Below are positions 1 through 8,710 of a stretch of DNA of 64,000 bases, in pieces. The notes under the pieces were generated by a model. It did no database searches. It was given only the letters and a program-made list of their open reading frames with translations, and had not been told where the DNA came from. How positions within the stretch are numbered: the first letter of the stretch is position 1; each line of letters opens with the position of its first letter. The stretch covers positions 1-64,000 of the forward strand of contig CBDCUE010000021.1 in assembly GCA_965222515.1 (NCBI GenBank). Direction: 5' to 3'. A program made the translations under genes and the position numbers. Source of the DNA: CBDCUE01 sp965222515. Lineage in GTDB: Bacteria; Pseudomonadota; Alphaproteobacteria; Rickettsiales; JABIRX01.

Positions 1-1045
1 AAAGAATAGGAGAAGAAGGGATGGAATATTTGTTTTCAGAAACAATAAAAATAGCAAAAAATACAAAAGTTTTAAAATCAGCTGATTTTAAAAGAGTAAC
101 AGTAGATAGCACAGTTCAAGAAAAAGCAATAACTTATCCTACAGATACTAAGCTGTGCCATAAAGCAAGGGAGAGTTTGGTAAAGTTGGCAGAAGCAGAG
201 GGTATAAAATTGAGGCAGAATTATAAAATAGTTGGTAAAAAGAGTCTTTTTATGTCAGCGAGATACAGTATGTCAAGAAAGGGTAGAAAAGCAAAAGCAG
301 AACAGAAAAAAGTAAAGAATTATTTGGGTAGAGTAATAAGGGATATTGATAATAAGAAAGGAGATTTGAAAAACAATAGTAAATTATTTCAAGCATTGCT
401 AAGAGCAAAGTTAATTTACAATCAGCAAAGAACGGATAAGAATAAGATTTATTCATGGCATGAAGATGTGAGTTGCATAAGTAAGGGAAAAGCTCACAAG
501 AAATATGAGTTTGGTTGTAAAGTAGGTTTTGTAGTAAGTTCTAGGTCAAATTTTGTTTTAGGAGCAAAGTCATTTGATAACAATCCGTATGATGGACATA
601 CATTAAAATCTAATTTGGAACAAGCAGAAAGGTTGAGTGGCAAGAGTTTTAGGGAGGTTTATGTTGATCAAGGCTATAAAGGTCATGGAATAAAAGATAA
701 AAATGTTATTGTGGCAAGAACAAGAAAGAAAACATTATCTATTTTGCAAAAGAAATATCAAAAACGAAGAAATGCGATAGAGCCAGTGATAGGTCATATT
801 AAAAATGATGGCTCAAGGGGGGCAAGATGTTATCTTAAAGGGAAAGTGGGCGATAATATGAATGCAATAGCAACTGCTATGGGATTTAACTTAAGAAAGC
901 TGTTAAACTGCATAGATAGTTATCTTTTTGCCAAAATCCAAATGGTAATTTTTGTAATAAAAAGTATTTTTTTAAGAAAAAACACACTTTTTATTATTTA
1001 ATAATTGTTAATTTAACTAAAAATGTAATTATTTAGGTGCGACTA
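1..1045 (+). mobile_element. IS5-family insertion sequence, copy 1 (right part)
   Basis: This is the right part of an IS5-family element that continues off the left edge. It is nearly identical to the complete copy at 16888-18375, including about 40 bases after the transposase stop. The shared sequence ends at ATTTAGGTGCGAC followed by TA (1031-1045), after which the copies diverge; this end is the inverted partner of the left end of copy 2 (TAGTCGTCCCTAAA). A TA target duplication would fit IS5 relatives such as the IS427 group, but only one end is visible here. Confidence 0.88.
3..1001 (+). CDS. IS5-family transposase (5' end outside window)
   Basis: DDE transposase that moves the surrounding IS5-type element. 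The reading frame is open from base 3 and matches the middle and C-terminal part of the copy at 16998-18331, so the ATG at 21 is internal and the real start lies off the left edge. Visible motifs are VDSTVQEKAITYPTD (first catalytic Asp region), the GCKVGF / DNNPYDGHTL block, VYVDQGYKGHG (second Asp) and RRNAIEPVIGHIKNDG (catalytic Glu), in the usual IS5 order. Unlike copy 2, the A-rich stretch near 120 reads CAAGAAAAAGC and keeps one open frame, so this copy looks intact in the part seen. It also has KAKAEQ where copy 2 has KAEQ (a 6-bp difference). Confidence 0.9.
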   Translation, partial: RIGEEGMEYLFSETIKIAKNTKVLKSADFKRVTVDSTVQEKAITYPTDTKLCHKARESLVKLAEAEGIKLRQNYKIVGKKSLFMSARYSMSRKGRKAKAEQKKVKNYLGRVIRDIDNKKGDLKNNSKLFQALLRAKLIYNQQRTDKNKIYSWHEDVSCISKGKAHKKYEFGCKVGFVVSSRSNFVLGAKSFDNNPYDGHTLKSNLEQAERLSGKSFREVYVDQGYKGHGIKDKNVIVARTRKKTLSILQKKYQKRRNAIEPVIGHIKNDGSRGARCYLKGKVGDNMNAIATAMGFNLRKLLNCIDSYLFAKIQMVIFVIKSIFLRKNTLFII

Positions 1046-1076
1046 TTTATGGAAAAATAGAATTCCTGCTGAACAG

Positions 1077-1104
1077 ACTGTGTCGCAATTAGTAAATTTG
1101 TGTA
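1077..1104 (-). repeat. Dispersed repeat (CACAG end module)
   Basis: Contains CTGTGTCGCAATTAGTAAA. The same module occurs at 10213-10240 and, inverted, at 18550-18576, and is related to the right half of the repeats at 26912-26959 and 57581-57646. It stands directly beside the GC-rich palindrome at 1118, an arrangement repeated at 18444-18576. Confidence 0.6.
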
Positions 1105-1117
1105 TTTGACAAGAAAA

Positions 1118-1224
1118 CCCCTCCGCCGTCATCCACGGTAAAGCGGGGATCCATTGCAGCAAAGGTCTGAAAAGATGCAATCTACCTTAGATCCCTGCTT
1201 TACCGTGGATGACGGCGGGGGAGG
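1118..1224. repeat. GC-rich palindromic element, copy 1
   Basis: Arms of about 30 bases (1118-1150 and 1191-1224) are almost perfectly complementary: CGCCGTCATCCACGGTAAAG on the left pairs with CTTTACCGTGGATGACGGCG on the right. Between them lies a second short stem (ATTGCA/TGCAAT). The GC content is far above the surroundings. A homologous copy in inverted orientation is at 18444-18541. Open frames crossing this element are by-products of the palindrome. It is reminiscent of the palindromic repeats of Rickettsia genomes, but I cannot assign it to a named family. Confidence 0.75.
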
Positions 1225-1337
1225 TTTTTTTCTAAAAAATGTTGTTTTTTCTATTATGATACAGTCTGAAAAGGGAGGAGCTATTGCTTCCCCAAAACTT
1301 TTTTTTAAAACGACTGCTGATAAAAGCCCGTTTACTC

Positions 1338-2903
1338 TTATTTGATTATAGGAGGTTTTTCAAAACTGTGAAATGGTGGTGGTGATGTAAGTGTCCATTC
1401 TAAGGTGTTTGCAAACTTACCCCATGGGTTATGTCCTGCATCCTTACCTTTTTTTAAAGAATAAAAAATTATAAAAATAAATAACATAGCACCTAAAAAA
1501 GAAATATATGATCCAATAGATGAAACCATATTCCAACCTGCATAAGAGTCAGGATAATCAGGATATCTTCTTGGCATTCCTGCTAAGCCTAAAAAATGTT
1601 GTGGAAAAAATGTTAGATTAACTCCAACAAACATTATAAAAAACTGTAATTTACCCAGAATTTCTGGATAAAGCTTTCCTGTTATTTTTGGAAACCAATA
1701 ATAAAATCCTGCAAAAGCTATAAATAAAGCACCTAATGACATTGTATAATGAAAATGTGCAATAATATAATAAGTGTCGTGAAGAATTGTATCCACTCCT
1801 CCACTTGCTAAAATAACTCCTGTAACTCCTCCTACTGTAAATAAAAAAATAAAACCAAGAGCATATAGCATAGGAGTAGTAAAAATGATAGTACCACCCC
1901 ACATTGTAGCAAGCCAGCTAAAAACTTTTATTCCAGTAGGCACAGCAATAATCATTGTTGCAATAGTAAAATATATTCTTGCTTCCAAATCTAAGCCAAC
2001 TGTAAACATATGATGAGCCCATACTGCAAAACCAATAACCCCTATTCCTATCATAGCAAAAACCATTCCCGCATAACCAAAAATTGGTTTTCTTGAGAAT
2101 GTTGAAATAATGTGGCTGACAATACCAAACCCAGGTAAAATTATAATATATACTTCAGGATGACCAAAAAACCAAAATAAATGCTGAAACAAAACAGGAT
2201 CTCCTCCTCCTGCTGGATTAAAAAAATGTGTACCAAAATTTCTGTCGGTAAGTAACATTGTGATAGCTCCACCTAAAACTGGCATCGCTAAAACTATTAA
2301 AAAAGCTGTGATTAAACAAGCCCAAACAAATAAAGGCATTTTTAAAAGACTCATTTTCGGAGCCCTCATATTAAAAATAGTAGTAATGAAATTAATCGCT
2401 CCTAAAATTGATGATGCACCTGCTAAATGAAGAGAAAAAATAGCAAAATCAACCGCCTTTCCTGGGTGCCCAATTTCACTACTAAGTGGTGGATATAATG
2501 TCCAGCCAGTTCCTGCTCCACCATCTATAAAAGCAGAGGATATAAGCATTATTAAAGAGAAGAACAACAACCAAAAACTAATATTATTTAATCTTGGAAA
2601 AGCCATATCTGGAGCTCCAATCATCATTGGCACAAAATAATTACCAAAAGCTCCCATTAAAGCAGGCATTATCATAAAAAACACCATAATCAAAGCATGA
2701 GCTGTGATAAAAACATTAAATAATTGATAATTTCCAGCAAAAATTTGATCTCCTGGTTGCATTAATTCTAATCTAAAACCAACAGAAAATAATGCTCCTA
2801 TCACCCCTCCTACAATTGATAAAATTAAATAAAGAATTCCAATATCTTTATGGTTAGTAGAACATAACCATCTAGTAATTCCTGTTGGATTATGATGTGA
2901 CAT
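1338..2903 (-). CDS. ctaD: Cytochrome c oxidase subunit I (aa3-type)
   Basis: Catalytic subunit of the terminal oxidase; it transfers electrons from heme a to the heme a3/CuB centre, reduces O2 to water and pumps protons across the inner membrane. The 521-residue product has about 12 membrane segments and all diagnostic ligands: His69 in FITAHAL (heme a), the HPEVY motif at 248-252 (CuB His plus the Tyr that cross-links to His), the His pair at 297-298 (CuB), and HFHY at 383-386 (heme a3 and heme a). Length is usual for the family. It lies 4 bp downstream of coxB on the same strand, so the two form a transcription unit. SURF1, an assembly factor for this complex, is encoded separately at 46021-46695. 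Confidence 0.97.
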   Translation of the reverse strand: MSHHNPTGITRWLCSTNHKDIGILYLILSIVGGVIGALFSVGFRLELMQPGDQIFAGNYQLFNVFITAHALIMVFFMIMPALMGAFGNYFVPMMIGAPDMAFPRLNNISFWLLFFSLIMLISSAFIDGGAGTGWTLYPPLSSEIGHPGKAVDFAIFSLHLAGASSILGAINFITTIFNMRAPKMSLLKMPLFVWACLITAFLIVLAMPVLGGAITMLLTDRNFGTHFFNPAGGGDPVLFQHLFWFFGHPEVYIIILPGFGIVSHIISTFSRKPIFGYAGMVFAMIGIGVIGFAVWAHHMFTVGLDLEARIYFTIATMIIAVPTGIKVFSWLATMWGGTIIFTTPMLYALGFIFLFTVGGVTGVILASGGVDTILHDTYYIIAHFHYTMSLGALFIAFAGFYYWFPKITGKLYPEILGKLQFFIMFVGVNLTFFPQHFLGLAGMPRRYPDYPDSYAGWNMVSSIGSYISFLGAMLFIFIIFYSLKKGKDAGHNPWGKFANTLEWTLTSPPPFHSFEKPPIIK

Positions 2904-2907
2904 TTTT

Positions 2908-3726
2908 TTATTTTTTAGTTAATAATATTTTTGATTGCGGATTTTTTAAAGCAAATTCTTCTTTTGCCTTTTTTGTCCATTTTTTAAATTCTTCTTTGCT
3001 CACGGCTTTTACTTCAATCGGCATAAAAGCATGTAAGACACCACATAATTCTGAACATTGACCATAGTAAGTTCCTTCTTTTTCTATATAAAGCCAAGTT
3101 TCATTTAATTTGCCAGGAACTGCATCTGTTTTTACCCCAAAACTAGGGACTGCCCAAGAATGAATTACATCTGAAGAGGTAATTTGCACTCTGATATAAG
3201 TTTTTATAGGTAAAACAACTTTATTATCAGTAGATAATAACCTAATTTCATTTTGTTTTAATTCCTCCTTTTTAATCATATAACTATCAAAAGAGATGTT
3301 ATTATTGTCAGGATATTCATAGCTCCAATACCATTGTCTACCAATTACTTTCAAAGTCATTTCTGTTTTTGGCACGACTTCTTGTTTGAAAAGTAGTTTT
3401 ATGGAAGGAATAGTAACGATTATTACAATAATTACTGGAATGGTTATCCAAATTATTTCTAAAAGAGTGTTATGAGTAGTGGTGGATGGGATTTTGTTAT
3501 TTTTTTCTTTAAATCTAAAGCAAATAAAAATAATTAATAAAGCAACAAAAATTGCTGTTGCCCAGACAAAAATCATAATAAAATCATGAGTTTTTATGGT
3601 TTCTTTAGCAAGTGGTGTTACTGCTTCTTGAAAACCTAATTGCCAATTTTTTACAGGATTGCCGTTTGCAAAAGCAGAAGAACAGATCAAAAATGGTAAA
3701 AAAGTTAATAATCTATATAATTTCAT
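2908..3726 (-). CDS. ctaC: Cytochrome c oxidase subunit II
   Basis: Carries the CuA site that accepts electrons from cytochrome c and passes them to subunit I. The 272-residue product starts with a signal peptide (cleavage likely after SSAFA, residue 20), then two membrane helices (about 47-70 and 90-112), then the periplasmic cupredoxin domain. CuA ligands are visible: His189 in VIHSW, and Cys224, Glu226, Cys228, His232 and Met235 in GQCSELCGVLHAFM. The aromatic stretch RQWYWSYEYP (130-139), the electron entry region, is also present. It is the first gene of the coxB-coxA pair; yidD lies 146 bp upstream on the same strand. Confidence 0.97.
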   Translation of the reverse strand: MKLYRLLTFLPFLICSSAFANGNPVKNWQLGFQEAVTPLAKETIKTHDFIMIFVWATAIFVALLIIFICFRFKEKNNKIPSTTTHNTLLEIIWITIPVIIVIIVTIPSIKLLFKQEVVPKTEMTLKVIGRQWYWSYEYPDNNNISFDSYMIKKEELKQNEIRLLSTDNKVVLPIKTYIRVQITSSDVIHSWAVPSFGVKTDAVPGKLNETWLYIEKEGTYYGQCSELCGVLHAFMPIEVKAVSKEEFKKWTKKAKEEFALKNPQSKILLTKK

Positions 3727-3872
3727 CTAAAACTTACTAAAATTTTAATTAATATTTCCATTAAAATATAACAATCTTTATAAAAGTATAGTAGCAATTT
3801 TAAATTCAAAAAACTAAACATTGTTATTTCACAAATTAAGCAATATTTAAGACCCTTATAAAAATTAATGTT

Positions 3873-4106
3873 TTAGTTTTTTATAGGTACTGGATCCAGT
3901 CTGTCTTCTGGACAAGAGAATTTATAAAAAGGATGACATTTTAAAATTCTACGAAAAACTAAAAAGCTACCTTTAAAAATACCGTAAGTTTTTATTGCAT
4001 CAACAGCATATTCTGAACAACTAGGAATAAATCTACAACAAGGAGGAAATATAGAAGAAATAAATAATCTATATATTTTTATTGGTAAAATAAATATTTT
4101 TTGCAT
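3873..4106 (-). CDS. yidD: Membrane protein insertion efficiency factor YidD
   Basis: Small peripheral inner-membrane protein that assists insertion by YidC. The 77-residue product carries the family signature: an N-terminal amphipathic hydrophobic segment (LPIKIYRLFISS), then PPCCRFIPSCSEYAVDAI and the downstream CHPF motif. Both the Pro-Ser-Cys-Ser-Glu-Tyr core and the length match YidD. In most bacteria yidD sits between rnpA and yidC; here it stands alone upstream of coxB, suggesting that the ancestral cluster was broken up. ATG start. Confidence 0.93.
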   Translation of the reverse strand: MQKIFILPIKIYRLFISSIFPPCCRFIPSCSEYAVDAIKTYGIFKGSFLVFRRILKCHPFYKFSCPEDRLDPVPIKN

Positions 4107-4137
4107 ATTGTTACTATAAAATTATCCTTGACCTTGA

Positions 4138-4381
4138 TTATACTATTTTAGTTTTATATAACTTAGTATAAGTTAAATCGGATGATTGTAATTGAGCATC
4201 TTCTAAATCAACCCATTCCAAAGAAGCCGTTTTTAAATCAGCAAATTATAGTTTATCTTTTTTTAAATTAGACTCTCGTAAATCAGCTCCTCGTAAATCA
4301 AACCTTTATAGGTTAAAAAAAACCGTATTTATTTTTGTTAACTTGACAAATCAACTCATTATTTTTGTTATATATATCCAT
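4138..4381 (-). pseudogene. Decayed pentapeptide-repeat protein gene
   Basis: Read on the minus strand, the stretch begins with a plausible ribosome site (AGGAG) and ATG at 4381-4379, giving MDIYNKNNELICQVNKNKYG. After a frameshift it continues as a ladder of A(D/N)LxX pentapeptides: DLRGADLRESNLKKD, a stop, FADLKTASLEWVDLEDAQLQ, SSDLTYTKLYK, then TAA. At least one frameshift and two in-frame stops break it, so it is a remnant of a short pentapeptide-repeat protein (right-handed beta helix, function unknown here). Its last codons coincide with AAAACTAAAATAGTAT, the end sequence of the palindromic element at 57281, which suggests that an element fragment forms its 3' end. Confidence 0.75.
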
Positions 4382-4428
4382 TATATTATCTCCTAGCTTA
4401 ATTATAATATTGTTAAATTTATATTTTT

Positions 4429-5907
4429 CTACTCAGAAACAGACTCAAAATTATCTTTTATCAACCTATCTAAAAGCCTTACTCCAAATGCTGTTGCTCC
4501 TTTTGGGGATAGATCTTTTGCTCTGTCTATTGCTGATGTTCCTGCTATATCCAAATGTGCCCATTTCGTGTCTCCTACAAATCTTTTTAAAAATTGAGCC
4601 GCGGTGCTACTTCCTGCTCCTCTGCCATTACCAATATTTTGCATATCGGCATTAGGGCTATCTATCATTTCATCAAATTCCTTATGCATCGGCATTCTCC
4701 ACAGCCATTCATCAGTTTTTTCTCCTGCATTAATCAATTTCTTTGATAATTCATCATCATTAGAAAACAATCCTGCATAAACATCCGCCAAAGAAACCAC
4801 TATTGCCCCCGTTAAAGTCGCAAGATTAATCATATAATCAGGTTGATATTTTTCTTTAGTATAAGAAAGAGCATCCGCCAATACCATTCTTCCTTCTGCA
4901 TCAGTGTTTAAACATTCTATTGTTTGTCCAGACATAGAAGTTACTATATCTCCTGGTCTTTGAGCTTTGCTAGATGGCATATTTTCAACTATTCCAATTA
5001 CCCCTATTACATTTGATTGCGATTTTCTTTTAGCAATTGCCATCATTGCTCCAACAACAGCAGCAGATCCTCCCATATCTCCTTTCATCGCATCCATTTT
5101 TGCTGATGGCTTAATAGATATTCCTCCTGTATCAAAAACAACCCCCTTTCCAACTAAAGCAAGAGTTTTAGCATCTTTATTTTTATCTCCTCTCCATTCC
5201 AAAACTACTAATTTAGATTCCATCGCACTTCCCTGCCCTACTGCAAGTAAACTATTCATATTAAGTTTTTTCATCTCTTTTTCTCCTAAAACATCAATTT
5301 TTAGTCCTATATCAGAAAGTTTTTCACATCTTTTAGCATATTCTTCGGTAGTTAGAATATTTGCAGGTTCAGAAATTAAATCTCTAGCAAAAAACACACT
5401 ATCTTTAAGAATCTCTAATTCTTGATAAAAAGTCATAGCCTCTTCTGAATTTTCTAATCTAATATTTACTGACTCTAAATAATTATGTTTTTTCTTTTTT
5501 TCTTCTGATAAATATTTATCAAATTTATAATCTTTTAATGCCATACCATAAGCAACATTAGCTGCGATTTCTACATTTGAGCAATCAACATTTGTTGTTT
5601 CTCCTAATAAAATTGTTGCTTTTTTTAATTTTAAACTAGATAGGCTGGATAATATTTTTGCTCCTAATTTTCTTGATTTTGCCAAAGTAATATCTTTATT
5701 TGCTCCAATTCCTACTAATAAAACTAAGTCTAATTCATGCTCTTTAGGATGAGATGCTGGAGTTATTTCTGCAAATTCTGCTTTAAAATCTGTTGGTGCT
5801 TTTTCTATAAATTTTTGTAACTGCTCAGAGTTTTTTTCTTCTTCTGAAACGATTAATACTACTACTCCTGCACTTGGCAGACTAAGCTTTGAAAATTCTA
5901 TTTGCAT
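4429..5907 (-). CDS. pepA: Leucyl aminopeptidase (M17)
   Basis: Cytosolic di-metal hexameric aminopeptidase that removes N-terminal residues from peptides. The 492-residue product has the two-domain M17 layout: a variable N-terminal domain (1-165) and a catalytic domain. Metal ligands are visible at Lys254, Asp259, Asp277, Asp336 and Glu338, the last two in the signature NTDAEGRMVLADAL (335-348); the catalytic Arg340 is present. ATG start, with uvrC divergently transcribed 75 bp away. The 3' end abuts the pentapeptide remnant. Confidence 0.96.
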   Translation of the reverse strand: MQIEFSKLSLPSAGVVVLIVSEEEKNSEQLQKFIEKAPTDFKAEFAEITPASHPKEHELDLVLLVGIGANKDITLAKSRKLGAKILSSLSSLKLKKATILLGETTNVDCSNVEIAANVAYGMALKDYKFDKYLSEEKKKKHNYLESVNIRLENSEEAMTFYQELEILKDSVFFARDLISEPANILTTEEYAKRCEKLSDIGLKIDVLGEKEMKKLNMNSLLAVGQGSAMESKLVVLEWRGDKNKDAKTLALVGKGVVFDTGGISIKPSAKMDAMKGDMGGSAAVVGAMMAIAKRKSQSNVIGVIGIVENMPSSKAQRPGDIVTSMSGQTIECLNTDAEGRMVLADALSYTKEKYQPDYMINLATLTGAIVVSLADVYAGLFSNDDELSKKLINAGEKTDEWLWRMPMHKEFDEMIDSPNADMQNIGNGRGAGSSTAAQFLKRFVGDTKWAHLDIAGTSAIDRAKDLSPKGATAFGVRLLDRLIKDNFESVSE

Positions 5908-5910
5908 AAT

Positions 5911-5938
5911 TTGTTTTATTATATTTATCTGTTATAAT
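5911..5938 (+). promoter_or_regulatory. Probable sigma-70 promoter of uvrC
   Basis: TTGTTT (5911-5916), a 16-bp spacer and a perfect TATAAT (5933-5938) lie in the divergent pepA/uvrC spacer, about 45 bp before the uvrC ATG. Only the -10 box is a strong match. Confidence 0.5.
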
Positions 5939-5982
5939 TAGCCTATATATTTATATATACCAAAATAAATTATGCAAGAAAA

Positions 5983-7818
5983 ATGACTAAAAACATTCAA
6001 GAGAAATTAAACATATTAGCAAAAATTATCAAAGAAATGCCCAACAACAGTGGTGTTTATAGGATGTTAGATGAAAAAAAGAGAGTTTTATATGTAGGCA
6101 AGGCAAAAAATCTAAAAAAAAGACTTTTGAGCTATTTATCATTAAGCAAACTTCCTAATAGATTGCAACAAATGATATTAAAAATTGATAAAATAGAAAT
6201 AATTTGCACAAATACCGAGATAGAAGCTTTGGTTTTAGAGTTAGATTTAATAAAATCTTTAAAACCTATCTATAATATAATGCTCAAAGATGATAAGAGC
6301 TTTCCTTATTTAAGTTTTAATAACAAAACTCACAAATTTCCTAAAATTGCAAAATTTAGAGGCACTCCAGCAAAAAATAAAAAGATTTTTGGTCCTTATG
6401 CCAAGGGATTTGATTTAAATAAAGTAATAGATCTTTTAAGAAAATCTTTTTTGCTTCGTAACTGCACAGATCAAGAGTTTTCTAGAAGAAAACATCCTTG
6501 CTTAGAATATCAAATAAAAAGATGTTCTGCTCCTTGTGTCTCTTTTATCAGTGAAAAAGATTACCAAAAATCATTGAATCAGGCTTTTGATGTACTTAAT
6601 GGCAAGGCAAAATTTGTAGAAAAAGATTTAAAGAAACAAATGTTTGAGATGAGCAAAAAACTTAATTTTGAAAAAGCCACTCAATTAAGAGATAGAATTT
6701 ATGCATTATCAAGCATTATAGCCAAACAAGAAGTTTCTGATTATAATTTAAAAGATAGTGATGTTTTTGCTTTAAAATCACTAGATGGCAAGGTAATTAT
6801 TGAACATTTTTTATTTAGAGGAGGATTTAATTGTGGAAATCATCATTATTTTCCAAAAAACACAGAGCTTTTTGCAGAAAATGAGATTATGGGTGAATTT
6901 ATCAAACAATATTATAAAAATTATAATTTAGTAAAGGAAGTAATCACTAACATAGAAGTTCCTGAAACAGAAAATCTAAAAAAATTTTTTTTGAAAAAAT
7001 ATAATCATAACATAGAATTTATTTTTCCACAAAAAGGTAAAAAGAAAAAGATTTTAGATTTTGCCTTAAAAAATGCAGAGTTTCATTTGCAAGAAAAAAT
7101 CTCAACAGTGAAAAAAAACCTAAAATTTCATAAAAAACTGCAAGAAGTTTTTAATTTAAAAAAGCTTCCAGAAAAAATAGAATTATATGATAATAGTCAT
7201 ATTTCAGGAAGCGATGCCATAGGTGCAATGGTGGTTACTAACTTGCAAGGATTTCAAAAAGATCAATATAAAAAATTTAATATAAAATATGCACAAACAA
7301 ATGATGATTATGCAATGCTCAAAGAGGTTATTTTTCGAAGATACAGCAAATTAGAGGCAGAAGATTATCCTGATTTAATTTTAATCGACGGAGGAAAGGG
7401 GCAAGTAGGAGCGGTGGCAGAAATTTTTTATGCACTAAAAATAAATAATATTCCTTTTTTTGGTATTGCCAAAGGAGTAGAAAGAAACAAAGGTAAAGAA
7501 AGATTTTGTTCTAAAGATAGTGATTATTTTTTTATTGAAGATCAAAAACTACTTTATTATTTGCAAAATATCAGAGATGAAGTGCATAGATTTGCCATAA
7601 CTACTCACAGAAAAAAAAGAGTAAAATCTATGTCAAAATCAGAGCTAGATAATATTTTGGGAATAGGAAAAATAAAAAAGATGTCTCTATTAAGTTATTT
7701 TGGCTCTATCACCAAAATAAAAAAAGCAAGTTTAGAGGAATTGGTAAAAACCAAAGGAATAAATTTAAAATTAGCTAATAAAATAAGAAATTCTTTAAGT
7801 ATACTAAAACAAAATTGA
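5983..7818 (+). CDS. uvrC: UvrABC excinuclease subunit C
   Basis: Makes both incisions flanking a DNA lesion in nucleotide excision repair, together with UvrA and UvrB (UvrB is at 12972-14966). The 611-residue product shows the standard order: an N-terminal GIY-YIG nuclease (GVYRMLDEKKRVLYVGKAKN, about 24-43), a Cys-containing linker (CLEYQIKRCSAPC), a UVR domain (LNFEKATQLRDRIYAL, about 227-242) that contacts UvrB, the RNase H-like nuclease (IELYDNSHISGSDAIGAMVV, about 401-420, then DLILIDGGKGQV), and C-terminal helix-hairpin-helix motifs. ATG start; divergent from pepA. Confidence 0.97.
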   Translation: MTKNIQEKLNILAKIIKEMPNNSGVYRMLDEKKRVLYVGKAKNLKKRLLSYLSLSKLPNRLQQMILKIDKIEIICTNTEIEALVLELDLIKSLKPIYNIMLKDDKSFPYLSFNNKTHKFPKIAKFRGTPAKNKKIFGPYAKGFDLNKVIDLLRKSFLLRNCTDQEFSRRKHPCLEYQIKRCSAPCVSFISEKDYQKSLNQAFDVLNGKAKFVEKDLKKQMFEMSKKLNFEKATQLRDRIYALSSIIAKQEVSDYNLKDSDVFALKSLDGKVIIEHFLFRGGFNCGNHHYFPKNTELFAENEIMGEFIKQYYKNYNLVKEVITNIEVPETENLKKFFLKKYNHNIEFIFPQKGKKKKILDFALKNAEFHLQEKISTVKKNLKFHKKLQEVFNLKKLPEKIELYDNSHISGSDAIGAMVVTNLQGFQKDQYKKFNIKYAQTNDDYAMLKEVIFRRYSKLEAEDYPDLILIDGGKGQVGAVAEIFYALKINNIPFFGIAKGVERNKGKERFCSKDSDYFFIEDQKLLYYLQNIRDEVHRFAITTHRKKRVKSMSKSELDNILGIGKIKKMSLLSYFGSITKIKKASLEELVKTKGINLKLANKIRNSLSILKQN

Positions 7819-7839
7819 TTTGTGGGATTTATTCTTTCT

Positions 7840-7871
7840 AATACTATTTTAGTTTTATAATTGCAACACAG
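7840..7871. repeat. End fragment of the palindromic element family
   Basis: The sequence begins AATACTATTTTAGTTTTATA and continues ATTGCAACACAG. It matches the terminal arm of the elements at 57281 and 63745, with the CACAG tail of the other dispersed repeat. It sits in the convergent gap between uvrC and dcd. Confidence 0.5.
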
Positions 7872-7876
7872 CTTTA

Positions 7877-8446
7877 TTATAATTTGGGCAATGTTACTCC
7901 TGTTTGTTTCATATATTTTCCAGATCTATCATTATATGAAGTCTCACATATTTGATCGGCTTTTAAAAAGATAAATTGACAAGCTCCCTCACCAGCATAA
8001 ACTTTTGCAGGAAGTGGAGTAGTGTTAGAAAACTCTAAGGTTACTTGCCCTTCCCATTCTGGTTCAAGAGGGGTAACATTTACGATAATTCCACATCTTG
8101 CATAAGTTGATTTACCCACACAAATAACCAATACATCTCTTGGAATTTTAAAATATTCTACCGTTCTAGCAAGTGCAAAACTATTTGGTGGAATAATACA
8201 TACATCAGTTTTTCTAGTTACAAACCCATCTTGAGAAAAATCTTTAGGATCTACAATTGCCGAATTTACATTAGTAAAAATTTTAAATTCATCAGATACT
8301 CGAGCATCGTAACCATAAGAAGATACACCATAAGAGATAACTCCTTGTTTTTTTTGGTTTTTTTTATGCAAACGATCTATGAAAGGGTCAATCATATTTT
8401 GCTGTTTTACCCTTTCTCTAATCTCTTTATCACTCAATACAGCCAT
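7877..8446 (-). CDS. dcd: dCTP deaminase
   Basis: Deaminates dCTP to dUTP, the substrate of Dut (encoded at 55124-55564), and so feeds dTMP synthesis. The 189-residue product has the trimeric dUTPase-like fold signatures: SSYGYDARV near residue 43, CVGKSTYARCGI containing the conserved Ser-Arg region, VTPLEPEWEGQVTLEFSN with the catalytic Glu, and the C-terminal YNDRSGKYMKQTGVTLPKL lid. Length is that of the monofunctional enzyme. The tRNA-Lys gene follows upstream on the same strand. Confidence 0.96.
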   Translation of the reverse strand: MAVLSDKEIRERVKQQNMIDPFIDRLHKKNQKKQGVISYGVSSYGYDARVSDEFKIFTNVNSAIVDPKDFSQDGFVTRKTDVCIIPPNSFALARTVEYFKIPRDVLVICVGKSTYARCGIIVNVTPLEPEWEGQVTLEFSNTTPLPAKVYAGEGACQFIFLKADQICETSYNDRSGKYMKQTGVTLPKL

Positions 8447-8537
8447 TTTTATTCTTTTTAGTTAATTTTGTTTTAGTATATACTATCTAATCTCAAAATG
8501 TTGATTTTATCTGCAGATTAGTATAGAAAAAGGAGAA

Positions 8538-8613
8538 TGGTGGGCGCTGAGAGATTCGAACTCTCGACCTGCTGATTAAAAGTCAGTTGCTCTACCAACT
8601 GAGCTAAGCGCCC
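8538..8613 (-). tRNA. tRNA-Lys (TTT anticodon)
   Basis: On the minus strand the gene reads GGGCGCTTAGCTCAGTTGG at the 5' end, a D arm, the anticodon arm CTGAC-TTTTAAT-CAG with anticodon TTT, a short variable region, the T arm GAGAG-TTCGAAT-CTCTC and AGCGCCC-A with an encoded CCA (8538-8540). The 7-bp acceptor stem pairs completely. Confidence 0.97.
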
Positions 8614-8710
8614 CTCCATATTTGAATGTCAAAAATATATAATGTTTTTTGTAAAATTCAATTGAAAATAAAATTTATTTTATTAGAATTGTATTAAAAG
8701 ACTTTTGCCT

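Noticed and set aside
1154..1345. 63-codon frame over the GC-rich palindrome
   Set aside because: It is produced by the palindrome arms, has no recognisable protein features and runs into the end of coxA.
4967..5425. 152-codon plus-strand frame opposite pepA
   Set aside because: Antisense shadow of a well-supported gene; its composition mirrors pepA codons.
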